NCBI RefSeq assembly: GCF_014652935.1
Contig: NZ_BMZT01000008.1
Coordinates: 62,001-126,000 of the forward strand
Source: Luteimonas padinae
Lineage (GTDB): Bacteria; Pseudomonadota; Gammaproteobacteria; Xanthomonadales; Xanthomonadaceae
DNA length: 64,000 nucleotides
Direction of reading: 5' to 3'
In this document: positions 1-9,928 of the stretch, in pieces
How positions within the stretch are numbered: position 1 is the first letter of the stretch
Layout: every line of letters starts with the position of its first letter
Position numbers and translations under genes: made by a program
The notes under the pieces: model-generated
Seen by the model: only the letters and a program-made list of their open reading frames with translations
The model's database searches: none
Told to the model about the DNA's origin: nothing

Positions 1-1
1 C

Positions 2-298
2 AAGTCCGCGACCAGCGACCTGCGCGGCCTTGCACTCTGGTTGCGGTCTCCGATGGGGCGCAAGCTCCTTGACACCATTCGATCCGGTGCGGCGATTCAG
101 ATGCTGTCGATCAACGAGCTGAGGCGCCTCGGGTTCATCTCGGGGCTCGACTGGTGGAACGACGTGGCCGTTCAAGTGCTTGAGCAGGAAGACGAGCTAC
201 AGCATCAGATCGAAATCCTCCAGGACAAGCAGACCAGCATCGCGGAAGACCTTTGGGGAAAGCTCAGAACTTCTGCTAAAGAACTCGCGAGCAAGTAG
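2..298 (+). CDS. C-terminal end of a specificity-domain-like protein (5' truncated by the window)
   Basis: The frame is open from base 2 to a TAG at 296-298, so only the last 98 residues are present. They look like the end of a DNA target-recognition domain as in type I S subunits or N-6 methylases carrying such a domain: a segment reading [13 protein letters not shown], then [16 protein letters not shown], resembles the conserved half-domain usually written as LNSPxGR...GxxIxxLSxxxLxxL. A short C-terminal coiled coil follows (about residues 60-95, [18 protein letters not shown]). It ends 47 bases before hsdM in the same direction, so it probably belongs to the same operon. The family call is from recognition of this pattern only; the catalytic or main part lies outside the window. 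Confidence 0.5.
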   Translation, partial: KSATSDLRGLALWLRSPMGRKLLDTIRSGAAIQMLSINELRRLGFISGLDWWNDVAVQVLEQEDELQHQIEILQDKQTSIAEDLWGKLRTSAKELASK

Positions 299-345
299 TC
301 GGCACCGCGGCCCGCACGACATCAACTAGAGAACAGAAAGAAGAC

Positions 346-2844
346 ATGCCTCTTACCCTGCCTCAGCTCGAACGACACCTCTTCAAGGCCGCTGACATCC
401 TGCGCGGCAAGATGGACGCCAGTGAGTTCAAGGAATACATCTTCGGCATGCTGTTCCTCAAGCGCTGTTCGGACGTATTCGACCAGCGCCGCGAAGAAGT
501 CGTCGCGGAACGCATGGCTGCAGGCGAATCCGACCAGCAAGCGCGAGAATCGGCCGAGAACCCCCGATGGTACCGGCGCGCCGGCTCGTTCTGGGTGCCG
601 CCGCAGTCGCGCTACCCCTACCTGCTCAATGAAGCCCACCAGAACGTCGGTGACTTCCTCAACAAGGCACTGACGGGCATCGAATCCGGCAACGTCAGCC
701 TGGCCGACGTGCTCGAGCACATCGACTTTACCCGCAAGGTTGGCCAGAGCAAGATTCCCGACCAAAAGCTGCGCCAACTGATCACGCACTTCGGCAAGTA
801 TCGGTTGCGCAATGAGGACTTCGAGTTTCCCGATCTGCTCGGCGCGGCCTACGAGTATCTGATCGGTGAGTTCGCTGACTCCGCCGGCAAGAAGGGCGGC
901 GAGTTCTACACTCCGCGCTCGGTGGTGCGGATGATGGTGCGCCTGCTCAAGCCGCAGGTGGAGCACCACATCTATGACCCCTGCGTCGGCTCAGGCGGCA
1001 TGCTGATCCTGGCCAAGGAATACATCGATGAACACGGCCAGGATGGTCGCAAGGCAAACCTGTACGGGCAGGAGTTCAACGGTACAGTCTGGTCTATCGC
1101 CAAGATGAACATGCTGCTGCACGGCATCGAGAACGCATCGCTTGAGAACGACGATACGCTGGAAACTCCGCGTCACGTTGTAAATGGGGAGTTGCAGCGC
1201 TTCGACCGCGTGCTCAGCAATCCACCGTTCTCGATTAACTGGGGCACCACGGACACTGGCGCGGACGGTCAGCCGGTGTGGGCGCCGAGGTTCCCGGAAC
1301 GCTTCCGCCATGGGCAGGTCAAGCTTGGCAGCAAGAAGGCCGACCTGATGTTCCTGCAGCACATGCTGGCGGTCACCCGTGACGGCGGCATGGTCGCCAC
1401 GGTGATGCCGCATGGCGTTCTGTTCCGCGGTGGCGAGGAAGCGGCCATTCGAAGGAGCATCGTTGAAGATGACCTGCTGGAAGCGGTGATTGGCGTAGCG
1501 CCCAACCTGTTCTACGGTACCGGCATCCCGGCCTGTATCCTGGTACTGCGCCAGCAGGTGGCGGAGGGTGCCAACCGGGTCAGCGGCAAGCCCGAAGCGC
1601 GACGGGGCAAGGTGCTTTTCATCAACGCCGACCGCGAGTTTTGCGAGGGGCGCGCGCAGAACTTCCTACTGCCGGAGCACATCGAGAAGGTCGTCAGCAC
1701 CTTCGACCAGTTCGCGGGAGTGCCTGGGTTCTCCGCCATTGTCGACAACACCACGCTGCTGGATAACGGCTGCAACCTCAATATCCGCCGCTATGCCGAC
1801 AACGCACCGGAGCCGGAACCGCACGATGTGCGCGCGCACCTGATCGGCGGAGTGCCGAAGGCGGAAGTGCAGTCCGAGGCCAAGGTAGCGTTGTTTCAGG
1901 CACATGGTCTCGATCCCACCGACATGTTCATCGAAGTCGACGCGAAATACTTTGATTTCCGACCCGAACTACAGAGGCGCGACGACCTCAAGCTCGCCAT
2001 CGATGGGAACGCTGGCGTGCTGGCCAAGGAACAGGAAATTCGCGACGCATTCGAGAGCTGGTGGGCGCAACACAGTCCACGCATCGTGTCATTGGCCGGG
2101 AAAGCGGAGGATGCGACCGGCCTCGTCAACCTGCGCAACGATCTGTTAACCAGCTTCAGCCAGTCGCTGGAGGAGGTGGGCATGCTCGACCCGTTCCAGG
2201 TGCGCGGCATCGTGGCCGGGTTCTGGAACCAGAGCCGATACGATCTTCTCACTCTGATGGCGCGCGGAAGCCGCGGGGTAGCCGATGCCTGGCGGACCAG
2301 TATCGTCACCGCACTGGAGGACAAGGCGAGCAAGGAGAACCCGCTGGAGCACAGGCTGGTGCGCTTCCTGATGGGCGACTTTGTTGCCGAACTCACCGAG
2401 CTGGAAGGAAAGAAGGCAGAGCTGGATGCCCAGATCAAGGCAGCGAGTCCTAAGGATCCAGACGAAAACGGCGAAGACGCGGAGGCTTCGGGGGATGAAG
2501 ACGGTGAAGAGCCCGTCAGCGAGGAGCAGTTGAAGGCGTGGAAAAAGGATCTTGCCGCAGTTAAGAAGGCGCTTAAGGCGAAGCGCGAAACATTCACCAC
2601 GGAGCTTGGTGCACAGGTGGATGGCTTGTCGGCGGAGGACGCTGGTACGTTGTTGTTAAGGATCCTGCATGACGATATGCGTGGAATCGTAGAGCGTTAT
2701 GTCACTTCGCAACGCAAGCTAGTGGTGGCGACGTTCGAGACCTGGTGGAACAAGTATCGTGTAACACTGACAGAGATCGAGCAGACGCGCGATGGCGCGG
2801 CGAAGAAGCTGCATGGATTCCTGAAGGGGTTGGCGTATGTCTGA
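346..2844 (+). CDS. hsdM: Type I restriction-modification system, DNA methyltransferase subunit HsdM
   Basis: N-6 adenine methyltransferase subunit of a type I restriction-modification complex; with HsdS it methylates host sites. An HsdM N-terminal helical domain (about residues 8-140) precedes the Rossmann-type N6_Mtase domain. SAM-binding motif I (DPCVGSGGM) is near residue 211 and catalytic motif IV (SNPPF) near 290. At 832 residues it is much longer than the E. coli enzyme (529): the last 280 residues form a helical extension with a very acidic linker (about 700-725) flanked by coiled-coil-like Lys/Glu stretches. ATG 346 follows an AGAAAGAAG ribosome site. It overlaps hsdS by 8 bases, indicating translational coupling. 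Confidence 0.95.
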   Translation: MPLTLPQLERHLFKAADILRGKMDASEFKEYIFGMLFLKRCSDVFDQRREEVVAERMAAGESDQQARESAENPRWYRRAGSFWVPPQSRYPYLLNEAHQNVGDFLNKALTGIESGNVSLADVLEHIDFTRKVGQSKIPDQKLRQLITHFGKYRLRNEDFEFPDLLGAAYEYLIGEFADSAGKKGGEFYTPRSVVRMMVRLLKPQVEHHIYDPCVGSGGMLILAKEYIDEHGQDGRKANLYGQEFNGTVWSIAKMNMLLHGIENASLENDDTLETPRHVVNGELQRFDRVLSNPPFSINWGTTDTGADGQPVWAPRFPERFRHGQVKLGSKKADLMFLQHMLAVTRDGGMVATVMPHGVLFRGGEEAAIRRSIVEDDLLEAVIGVAPNLFYGTGIPACILVLRQQVAEGANRVSGKPEARRGKVLFINADREFCEGRAQNFLLPEHIEKVVSTFDQFAGVPGFSAIVDNTTLLDNGCNLNIRRYADNAPEPEPHDVRAHLIGGVPKAEVQSEAKVALFQAHGLDPTDMFIEVDAKYFDFRPELQRRDDLKLAIDGNAGVLAKEQEIRDAFESWWAQHSPRIVSLAGKAEDATGLVNLRNDLLTSFSQSLEEVGMLDPFQVRGIVAGFWNQSRYDLLTLMARGSRGVADAWRTSIVTALEDKASKENPLEHRLVRFLMGDFVAELTELEGKKAELDAQIKAASPKDPDENGEDAEASGDEDGEEPVSEEQLKAWKKDLAAVKKALKAKRETFTTELGAQVDGLSAEDAGTLLLRILHDDMRGIVERYVTSQRKLVVATFETWWNKYRVTLTEIEQTRDGAAKKLHGFLKGLAYV

Positions 2845-4117
2845 TCTCGTTGCACTCGGGGATCACGCAACTGTTCAGAAGGGCAGGCCGCCAGCAGGCG
2901 AGGTCGGATACTCGGGCTGTGATGCACTGCCATACCTAAGTCCCGAGTATCTGCGTGGCAACGCAGGCGCGGAACTGGTCAAGCCTTCGTCGGATTCCGT
3001 TCTTGCTCAGGATGGCGAAACCATTTTGCTCTGGGATGGATCGAACGCAGGTGAGTTCTTCAAGGCCAAGCGTGGCATCGTTGCCTCGACCATGGCCCGG
3101 ATTACGCCTGATCAGACGTTCTCTCCAGCGTACTTCCTACACGTAGCGAAGCACTCGGAGCGACGTCTTAAGGGCAAGACGAACGGTACGGGAATACCCC
3201 ACGTCGATCGCGAGATTCTGGAGACTGCCCTTCTCTTCCGGCCGCAGTTGGACCAGCAGGTCAAGATCGCACAAGTACTCGACACCTTCGACATCGCGAT
3301 TGCGCAAACCGAGGCCATCATCGCCAAGCTCAAGCTGGTCAAACGGGGCCTGCTGCACGACCTGCTGACCCGCGGTATCGACGCAAATGGTGAACTGCGC
3401 CCGACGCAATGCGAGGCACCGCAGCTTTACCAACCGTCGCCATTGGGTTGGCTTCCTAGGGAGTGGGATACCAAGCAGATTGCAGAGTTGCTCGGCGATT
3501 TTGATCCGGCTATGCGTTCAGGCCCTTTCGGAAGTGCGCTACTAAAGCAGGAGTTGGTTGAAACTGGGATTCCACTTCTTGGAATCGACAACGTTCACAC
3601 CGAACGATTCGTTGCTAACTACACACGTTTCGTGACGCAAAGAAAGTTTACGCAGCTGGTGCGCTATGCCGTTCGCCCGAACGATCTGATGATCACGATC
3701 ATGGGAACAGTTGGGAGATGTTGTCTTGTGCCGGAGGGCATCGGTCACGCTCTTTCATCAAAACACACTTGGTCGCTCTCTCTCGATCAGAATGCGTACT
3801 CGCCGTACTTGGCGATGCTGCAAGTGAACTACTCACCTTGGGTAGTTGAACATTTTTCTAAAGATCAGCAGGGCGGAACCATGGCTGCTATTCGAGCTGA
3901 AACTCTAAGATCCACTCGGCTTCCTGTTCCCCCACGCGAGGAGCAGCGACTCATGGAGGAGCGACTTCGAGAACTGAGCAATCGGATTACTTCTGAGGTT
4001 GACTCTCTTGCAAAGCGTCAATTGCATAAAGCTGGTCTCATGGATGACCTCTTAACCGGCCGCGTCCGTGTCACGCCGCTGCTGGCGAAATTGGAACAAG
4101 CGACGGGGCGCCTCTGA
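2837..4117 (+). CDS. hsdS: Type I restriction-modification system, specificity subunit HsdS
   Basis: DNA-recognition subunit that sets the target sequence for HsdM and HsdR. The 426 residues show the usual two-part layout: a first target-recognition domain (about 1-130), a conserved spacer helix (about 135-185, [16 protein letters not shown] followed by a Lys/Leu-rich stretch), a second recognition domain (about 195-385) and a second helix ending [11 protein letters not shown]. The second domain begins with a PxGWLPxEWD-type phrase typical of this family. The start overlaps the end of hsdM and the TGA overlaps the ATG of hsdR by one base, so all three are one transcript. The recognition sequence cannot be read from the protein. 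Confidence 0.93.
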   Translation: MSDLVALGDHATVQKGRPPAGEVGYSGCDALPYLSPEYLRGNAGAELVKPSSDSVLAQDGETILLWDGSNAGEFFKAKRGIVASTMARITPDQTFSPAYFLHVAKHSERRLKGKTNGTGIPHVDREILETALLFRPQLDQQVKIAQVLDTFDIAIAQTEAIIAKLKLVKRGLLHDLLTRGIDANGELRPTQCEAPQLYQPSPLGWLPREWDTKQIAELLGDFDPAMRSGPFGSALLKQELVETGIPLLGIDNVHTERFVANYTRFVTQRKFTQLVRYAVRPNDLMITIMGTVGRCCLVPEGIGHALSSKHTWSLSLDQNAYSPYLAMLQVNYSPWVVEHFSKDQQGGTMAAIRAETLRSTRLPVPPREEQRLMEERLRELSNRITSEVDSLAKRQLHKAGLMDDLLTGRVRVTPLLAKLEQATGRL

Positions 4118-7100
4118 TGGGCTGGGAACTGGATTACGTCGAAAGGCCCTTTGTTGAACAGCTGAAGCTGCTTGGCTGGACCCACGTCGAAGGCGATCTC
4201 GATAACCCAGCCGCCACTGGTCGCAGTGACTTCCGGCAGGTTGTGCAGGAAGGCGCTTTGCGAGAATCACTTCGCGCCATCAACCTGGACAACAGTGATC
4301 AGCTTTGGCTGGACGACGAACGCCTGAGTGAAGCTGTCGCGGCCATCACTCGGTTCGGCGCGCGTACGCTCATCGAAGCGAATGAAAGGACCACCGAGCT
4401 ACTGACTCGCGGTATTACCGTGGACGGCCTCCCTGGCTGGGACGGCGGTCGCGGGCAGACCATCCAGTACATCGACTGGGCAAATCCGGCCAATAACCGT
4501 TTCGCCGTCGTGAACCAGTTCCGTGTCGACTGCCCGCCGGGCTACGACACAGGCAAGGGCTTTATCGTCCCAGATCTGGTGCTGCTGGTGAACGGAATTC
4601 CGCTGGTCGTGGTGGAGTGCAAGAGTCCCGCCTGCCAAGAGCCGCTTGCCGAGGCCGTGGATCAACTCCGCCGCTACAGCAATCAGCGCAAGGCTGCCCT
4701 CGAAGTGCAGGATAACGAAGGCAACGAAGCCCTGTTCGCCACCAACCAGCTGCTGGTCGCCACCAGCTTTGACGAAGCGCGCGTCGGTAGCATCGGTGCC
4801 GCCTTCGAGCACTACGCGCAGTGGAAGACCGTAGTCGGGCCTGATGGCAGTGGCAGCGAGCAGGCCGTGGCCGAAGCGTTGGGCAAGCAGACGTTGTCCG
4901 AGCAGGAGCGCCTGATCGCTGGCCTGCTGACGCCAGCGCACCTGCTGGACGTGATCTACAACTTTAGTCTGTTCATGCAGGCCGGCGGCCAGACCATCAA
5001 GACCGTCTGCCGGTACCAGCAGTACCGCGCGGTCAACAAGGCCATCACCCGGCTCAAGAACGGAAAGACCCGAGCGCAGCATGGTGAGCACGACGAGCGC
5101 GGCGGCATCGTCTGGCATACCCAAGGAAGTGGAAAGTCCCTGACCATGGTGTTCCTGGTGCGCAAGATGCGTGCGGACACGCAGCTGCGGAAGTTCAAGG
5201 TGATTGTAGTCACCGACCGCAAAGACCTGCAGAAGCAGTTGTCGCTTACCGCCAGCCTGACCGGAGAGATGGTCGAGGTCGCCGCCAGCACCGAAGGCGT
5301 TAAGGCGCTCGCTCGGCGCAAGGGACCGGGTCTGGTGTTCGCCACTATTCAAAAGTATCGCGAGCCCGACACTGAGAACGATGCTCCTCTGAAGGCCGAG
5401 GACCTGCCCACGGCCGCCATCTCTGAAACTGGCGGTGAAGAACCCTCCAAGTCGGCTGCAAAACCCAAAGATGGGCCGTTCGAGGTGCTGAATGAGGACG
5501 AAAGCATCCTGGTGCTGTTCGACGAGGCGCACCGTACCCAGGCCGGCGACCTTCATGCCAACCTGCGTGCAGGCCTGCCCAATTGTGCGCGCATCGGCTT
5601 CACTGGCACGCCGATCATCATGGGCGAAAAGAAGCGCACGCACGAAATCTTCGGCGAGTTCATCGACCGTTACACCATCAAGGAGGCCGAGGAGGACGGC
5701 GCGATCGTGCCGATCCTGTACGAGGGACGGACCGCGAAGGGCGCGGTGAAGGAAGGCGCGAGTCTCGACGAACTGTTCGAGGATCTGTTTCGCGAGCGCA
5801 GCAAGGAAGAGCTGGAAGCTATCAAGCAGAAGTACGCGACCCGAGGTCACATCTTCGACGCGCCCCGGCTGATCCAGGAGAAGGCGCGCGACATCATGCG
5901 TCACTACGTGACCAACATCCTGCCCAATGGTCTGAAGGCACAGGTGGTGGCCTATAGCCGCCTGGCGGCGGTCCGGTATTACAGTGCGCTGAAGACGGCG
6001 CGTGACGACCTGCTGGTCCAGGCGCATGCGCTTTCGCCAGAGGACAAGGCGATGGACGACGAAGCGCTGTGCCAGCGGCCACCAAGGGTGCAGGCCGCGG
6101 TTCAGGCTTGGCGTTATCGCGATCTGCTTGCGGGAATCGCCTTCGCGCCGATCATTTCCGGTAGCAACAATGATGACCCGGCGTGGAAAGCCTGGACCGA
6201 TGGCCGAAAGCAGGAGGCACTGATCGAGCGGTTCAAGAAACCGCTGAACCATCCCGATCAGGCCAAGGCCGATCCGTTGGCCTTTCTGATCGTGAAGTCG
6301 ATGCTGCTGACCGGATTCGATGCGCCGATCGAGGGCGTGATGTACTTGGATCGGCCTATCCGCGAGGCGGAGCTGCTGCAGGCCATCGCGCGCGTCAATC
6401 GTACCGGCCATGGCAAGACCTGCGGCATCGTGGTCGACTACTACGGCGTGGCCCGGCATTTGGGCGAGGCGCTGAAGGCCTATGCGGATGAGGATATCGA
6501 GGGCGCACTGAGCAGCCTGAGAGACCAGGTCCGGGTGCTTCAGGACCGACACCTGCGGGTGGTCGACGTGTTCCGTCAGCAGGGCATTGATTCCATCGAG
6601 GACACCGAGGCGTGCGTGCTGGCGCTGGCCGACGAGAAGCGGCGTGCGGAGTTCACGGTCAAGATGAAGGCGTTCATGTCCCTGCTGGACACGGTGCTAC
6701 CGCGGCCGGAGGGGCTGCCGTTCACGAAGGACGCCAAGAAGCTGGCCTACATCCACGCCCGCGCCCGCAACCGTTACAAGGACACGCCGGTGCTGGGCAA
6801 GGACGTAGGAGCCAAGGTACGCAAGTTGATCGACGACCATGTCATCTCGCTTGGTATCGACCCGAAGGTTCCGCCGATCCAACTGTCCGATGCGGATTTC
6901 GATCGTCACGTGGCTCGCGCGCCCAATACGCGAGCCAAGGCCTCCGAGATGGAGCACGCGATCCGGTCCCATGTCCGCAAGCATCAGGACAAGGACCCGG
7001 TTCTATACCGGAAGCTGTCGCAGCATCTGGAGCAGCTGCTCAAGACCTTGGACGGCAACTGGGATGAGCAGGTGAAGCAGCTGCAGGCGTTGATTGACCA

Positions 7101-7461
7101 GATTCGCGCCGGCACCTTGGGCGAAGAGCAAGCGCCGGCCGAGCTGCCCACGCACTACCTGCCGTTCCTGCGCACGCTTCTGACGGATGTCTGCGGTGAG
7201 AAGGAACCGACCCAGGAGCAGCTGATGCAGCTGAAGGATGCCACTGTGGACCTGGTCGACCTGCTGGTTCAGGAGCTCCAAGCCAACCCCAGCATCTGGC
7301 AATCGCATCGTCGCGCGGACCAGGAGGCGCTTAACGGCACGGTGTTCGAACACCTGATGGGCCTGCGGCCGCCGCTCGTGGATACACCTGGTGCAGAAGC
7401 GCTGGCTGACAAACTGCTGCAACAGGCACGGGCGAATCACGAAAGTTTGCTGCAGGCATGA
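4117..7461 (+). CDS. hsdR: Type I restriction-modification system, restriction subunit HsdR
   Basis: Motor and nuclease subunit that translocates DNA with ATP and cuts unmethylated DNA at a distance. The N-terminal nuclease motif is intact (PDLVLL near residue 151, VVVECKS near 165-171, giving D...ExK). The helicase part has Walker A (QGSGKS, about 338-343) and a DEAH box (LVLFDEAHRT, about 465-474), followed by the FTGTP motif and a late helicase motif ending QAIARVNRTG (about 755). The C-terminal 350 residues are the helical region that binds the methylase core. At 1114 residues it is full length for the family. It overlaps the next gene by four bases (ATGA), so that protease gene is probably cotranslated. 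Confidence 0.95.
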   Translation: MGWELDYVERPFVEQLKLLGWTHVEGDLDNPAATGRSDFRQVVQEGALRESLRAINLDNSDQLWLDDERLSEAVAAITRFGARTLIEANERTTELLTRGITVDGLPGWDGGRGQTIQYIDWANPANNRFAVVNQFRVDCPPGYDTGKGFIVPDLVLLVNGIPLVVVECKSPACQEPLAEAVDQLRRYSNQRKAALEVQDNEGNEALFATNQLLVATSFDEARVGSIGAAFEHYAQWKTVVGPDGSGSEQAVAEALGKQTLSEQERLIAGLLTPAHLLDVIYNFSLFMQAGGQTIKTVCRYQQYRAVNKAITRLKNGKTRAQHGEHDERGGIVWHTQGSGKSLTMVFLVRKMRADTQLRKFKVIVVTDRKDLQKQLSLTASLTGEMVEVAASTEGVKALARRKGPGLVFATIQKYREPDTENDAPLKAEDLPTAAISETGGEEPSKSAAKPKDGPFEVLNEDESILVLFDEAHRTQAGDLHANLRAGLPNCARIGFTGTPIIMGEKKRTHEIFGEFIDRYTIKEAEEDGAIVPILYEGRTAKGAVKEGASLDELFEDLFRERSKEELEAIKQKYATRGHIFDAPRLIQEKARDIMRHYVTNILPNGLKAQVVAYSRLAAVRYYSALKTARDDLLVQAHALSPEDKAMDDEALCQRPPRVQAAVQAWRYRDLLAGIAFAPIISGSNNDDPAWKAWTDGRKQEALIERFKKPLNHPDQAKADPLAFLIVKSMLLTGFDAPIEGVMYLDRPIREAELLQAIARVNRTGHGKTCGIVVDYYGVARHLGEALKAYADEDIEGALSSLRDQVRVLQDRHLRVVDVFRQQGIDSIEDTEACVLALADEKRRAEFTVKMKAFMSLLDTVLPRPEGLPFTKDAKKLAYIHARARNRYKDTPVLGKDVGAKVRKLIDDHVISLGIDPKVPPIQLSDADFDRHVARAPNTRAKASEMEHAIRSHVRKHQDKDPVLYRKLSQHLEQLLKTLDGNWDEQVKQLQALIDQIRAGTLGEEQAPAELPTHYLPFLRTLLTDVCGEKEPTQEQLMQLKDATVDLVDLLVQELQANPSIWQSHRRADQEALNGTVFEHLMGLRPPLVDTPGAEALADKLLQQARANHESLLQA

Positions 7462-8156
7462 GTACGACCCTGAAAATCGACGACCTGAGCTTTGAAGTGC
7501 GCCACAGTTCGCGTCGTAGAACCTTGCAGATCACCGTCGAGCGAGATGGCAGCCTGTTGCTAAGTGCCCCTTCGGGGATGGGTGAGGCCGCCTTGCGCGA
7601 GTTCGCCACCGAGAAGCGGCTCTGGATTTACACCAAGCTAGCGGAAAAGGAACTCATGCGTCGGGCTGTGCCGCGAAAGGAGTTTGTCGACGGCGAGGGC
7701 TTCCTGTACCTGGGTCGGAACTATCGGCTCAAGCTGGTTGAGGATCAGGATGTTCCCCTGAGGTTCTCAGGCGGCCGGTTCCGGCTCCGTCGTGACATGA
7801 TCGACTCCGGCCGAGATCACTTTGTGCGCTGGTACTCGGAACGGGCAAGGGAAAAGCTGAGCCTGTTTGTCGACGAATTGCAGGCCCGGATGGAGGTGCA
7901 GCCGTCTGCGGTGAAGGTCCAGGACCTGGGCTATCGCTGGGGGTCCTGCGGGAAGGGTAATTGCCTGTACTTCCACTGGAAAACCATCCTCCTTCCGTCG
8001 CGCATCGTCGAGTACGTGGCCGCCCACGAGATGGCTCACTTGCACGAGCCTCACCACACGCCGGAGTTCTGGCTGAGACTGGAACGTGCAATGCCTGATT
8101 ACGCCCAGCGCAAGGCATGGCTGGCGGAACGGGGCGTTTGTGTAGAGGGGTTGTGA
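7458..8156 (+). CDS. YgjP/DUF45-family zinc metalloprotease-like protein
   Basis: The 232-residue protein belongs to the YgjP/DUF45 (SprT-like, M48-related) group. The zinc site HEMAH lies at about residues 190-194, followed by the downstream HTPEFW segment expected in this family, and the preceding WGSC phrase (about 170) is also diagnostic. The N-terminal half is a basic beta-rich domain. Its start overlaps the hsdR stop as ATGA. Such proteins are often encoded at the end of type I restriction loci, but their role there is not established; processing of restriction subunits is one guess. The fold and metal site are confident, the substrate is unknown. Confidence 0.85.
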   Translation: MSTTLKIDDLSFEVRHSSRRRTLQITVERDGSLLLSAPSGMGEAALREFATEKRLWIYTKLAEKELMRRAVPRKEFVDGEGFLYLGRNYRLKLVEDQDVPLRFSGGRFRLRRDMIDSGRDHFVRWYSERAREKLSLFVDELQARMEVQPSAVKVQDLGYRWGSCGKGNCLYFHWKTILLPSRIVEYVAAHEMAHLHEPHHTPEFWLRLERAMPDYAQRKAWLAERGVCVEGL

Positions 8157-8204
8157 CAACAAGTGCGCCGCATGCGATGGGTCGCCAGCAGGTGGGTCGT
8201 CTAA

Positions 8205-8741
8205 GTGCTTGATTTACGTCGTTACGAGCGTTGTTTTTCTTCAGAAGTAGATGGGAGGATGCAGGTGGGGAGGGTGAAAGGTTGGAAGGCCGTGGGCTTC
8301 ATGCTGGCCCGGCCTGCATGGCTGTTGGTGGCGCCTACGGCGGTACTTGTCCCCCTCATCCTGTCCTACGTTCAACGAGGTGAGATGGCGGAAGGGGCGG
8401 CGCTCGGCTGGGGTATTGGCATTGTGCTGTTGGCGATGATGTCGGACAGCACTGAGGCAAAGCGAGGAACGACACACGGCGCGAGGTTTGAGTACGTCGG
8501 CATGCTGGCCATCATGGGAGGTTTCGTCGGTGTTCCAACGCTCCTACTTGGACTCCCGGTCCTCTGGCTATCTGGCATGCACTACAGCGAGCATGCGATG
8601 GCGATCAGCTCGGCGATGGGAGGAGTGATCGCATTTGTTGGACTCATCATCTACACATACAAGTATGGGGTCCGCCATGGGCGGAGGTCAGGCGGCGGCA
8701 CGAGTGTCTATTTTGACAACGGGTACGACGGGCGTGACTAG
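8205..8741 (+). CDS. Hypothetical membrane protein
   Basis: Unrecognised 178-residue protein. Four hydrophobic stretches are visible (about residues 33-52, 65-79, 99-121 and 134-155), the last followed by a basic, Gly-rich cytoplasmic-looking tail. The start is uncertain: GTG 8205 has an AGGTGG sequence at good distance, ATG 8259 is in frame but its GGGAGG touches the codon, and ATG 8301 would begin just before the first membrane segment. It lies 48 bases after the metalloprotease gene, so it may be the last gene of the restriction operon or an independent gene. No family was recognised. Confidence 0.55.
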   Translation: MLDLRRYERCFSSEVDGRMQVGRVKGWKAVGFMLARPAWLLVAPTAVLVPLILSYVQRGEMAEGAALGWGIGIVLLAMMSDSTEAKRGTTHGARFEYVGMLAIMGGFVGVPTLLLGLPVLWLSGMHYSEHAMAISSAMGGVIAFVGLIIYTYKYGVRHGRRSGGGTSVYFDNGYDGRD

Positions 8742-9029
8742 CTGACGCGTCATCTATGTGGTCTATGTGGGCGCAAGGATCGCGTTGCGAGTGGCCTTCT
8801 GGAAAGCTCTTACCGATCAATCCGGAGAAAGCCTACTCTGACGTGGGCAATCTCTGATCACTAAAGCCTGACTGATCGGAGATGCTGCTTCCGCGGTTCA
8901 GGCTAACTGCCCACCCGGGTGGGCCGGGAGATTGCCTTCTCCCCTTGTGCCGATAAGCCTTCAGCGCCCTCATTCTGGGGGCGTTCTCGTAGAGGCCTTA
9001 TCGGAACTGCTTGAGGAACGGCCAAGTCA
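8742..9029. other. Structured non-coding gap with three palindromes
   Basis: No gene is apparent. There is a hairpin at 8851-8882 (10-bp arms, TCTCTGATCA against TGATCGGAGA, one G-T pair), a perfect 14-bp palindrome CCCACCCGGGTGGG at 8911-8924, and a longer nested stem at 8952-9002 whose outer arms are GATAAG and CTTATC and whose inner arms are CGCCC and GGGCG. The first could end transcription of the membrane-protein gene; the last sits just beyond the stop codon of the convergent zinc-finger gene and could serve as its terminator, though neither has a clear T-run. Confidence 0.5.
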
Positions 9030-9428
9030 TCACCCTCTACGCCTTCGCCCAGCCACCGCAGCAATGACTTTGCGGCACCCGTCGGGATCCATCCGGCCTA
9101 TGTGAGCCTCGCTTTCAGACACTCCTAGTTCCTCCGCCAGCCACCGATACACCGACGAGCGGGACTCCTGTCCCCGTTGCCATAACGGGTCCAAGGCCCG
9201 GTGAGCCAAGTGGCGCCAGTGCCGCGTGTCGGCGTCGGCCAACATGCCCAAGGGGGTCACGGTGCCGTAATAGCAGCGAATGTAGGCATCACAGGATGCG
9301 CACTTCCATGCCGGGCCCCAATCGGCAGGGTAGGGATAACCAGCCTCCTGCCAGCGCAGCAACGAGGCCTGACGCTGGCAATAGGGGCACGCTACGCTCA
9401 AGGGCGCTGAATCAGCTGATCCGACCAT
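9030..9428 (-). CDS. Small zinc-finger protein (DUF3268-like)
   Basis: Small protein with two CxxC pairs (CPYC near residue 14 and CASC near 43) that should form one zinc ribbon, followed by a phrase YYGTVTPLGMLADADTRHWR and AHRALDPLW that resembles the DUF3268 zinc-finger family of phages and islands. The remaining C-terminal part looks helical and basic. Function is unknown. The coordinates use ATG 9428, which lies inside the upstream gene; an alternative TTG at 9401 overlaps that gene's TGA as TTGA and would give a protein nine residues shorter starting just before the first CxxC. The TTGA overlap suggests coupled translation of the two genes. Confidence 0.65.
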   Translation of the reverse strand: MVGSADSAPLSVACPYCQRQASLLRWQEAGYPYPADWGPAWKCASCDAYIRCYYGTVTPLGMLADADTRHWRHLAHRALDPLWQRGQESRSSVYRWLAEELGVSESEAHIGRMDPDGCRKVIAAVAGRRRRG

Positions 9429-9646
9429 TCAGGCGGCACCGCATATCCGGCGTCATCGCAGTCAGCAGTGAGTTCCAGAAGTTCGTCACGCAGCGCCTCT
9501 TCATCCTCGGATGAGGCCTGGGCCAGCAGGGCCTGCTCCTGTGCAGAGAACCACCGCCAGAACTCCCGGTAGGTCCTGCCATACCAGTGCTCATGTCGGG
9601 TGCCAAGCTGGAATGCGCGCAGCGCTGACTTGAGAGCGTCGTCCAT
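9398..9646 (-). CDS. Small acidic hypothetical protein
   Basis: An 82-residue acidic protein, not recognised. It is rich in aromatic residues in the middle (HWYGRTYREFWRWF, about 20-33) and in Glu/Asp/Leu after that, and is predicted mostly helical by eye. The stop codon overlaps a candidate TTG start of the zinc-finger gene downstream, so the two form a small operon. It is divergent from the gene starting at 9688, with 41 bases between the starts, so both promoters must overlap in that gap. ATG 9646 was chosen over an upstream in-frame start because it begins a plausible helix and leaves room for a promoter. Confidence 0.55.
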   Translation of the reverse strand: MDDALKSALRAFQLGTRHEHWYGRTYREFWRWFSAQEQALLAQASSEDEEALRDELLELTADCDDAGYAVPPEWSDQLIQRP

Positions 9647-9687
9647 ATGCCTACTATAGACCCGCAACCATCGCTTTGGAGGACCCT

Positions 9688-9924
9688 ATGGTCACGCTCG
9701 AGGCGCTCACGGCCCAACTTGACGAACTCGAAAACCGAATGCCTCAGCTCATCGAGGACTATCCCGATGACGGGGGCTTCTGGATGGCGTTCGCCGGCGA
9801 GGCCGACGTCATTGAAGACCAGGCGGGTGTGCATTCCCAGATGGTTGGGAAGCGACTGGAGGCGATGCTGGCTGAATACGGACGCTATATGTCTTACATG
9901 GAGCTTGGCGGCGAAGAGTCGTAA
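9688..9924 (+). CDS. Small acidic hypothetical protein
   Basis: A 78-residue acidic helical protein with no recognised family. ATG 9688 has a clear GGAGG five bases upstream, which decides the start. It is divergent from the small gene on the other strand and is followed after four bases by a basic protein gene in the same direction, which suggests a two-gene operon of an acidic and a basic partner. Nothing in the sequence indicates an enzymatic function. Confidence 0.6.
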   Translation: MVTLEALTAQLDELENRMPQLIEDYPDDGGFWMAFAGEADVIEDQAGVHSQMVGKRLEAMLAEYGRYMSYMELGGEES

Positions 9925-9928
9925 CGCA

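Noticed and set aside
4399-6552. 717-residue open frame antisense to hsdR
   Set aside because: Entirely opposite a gene with all HsdR motifs; a composition artefact.
8905-9002. Integron attC-like site near 8,900
   Set aside because: A GGCTAAC occurs, but it does not fit the RYYYAAC core and no matching GTTRRRY partner is at the other end.
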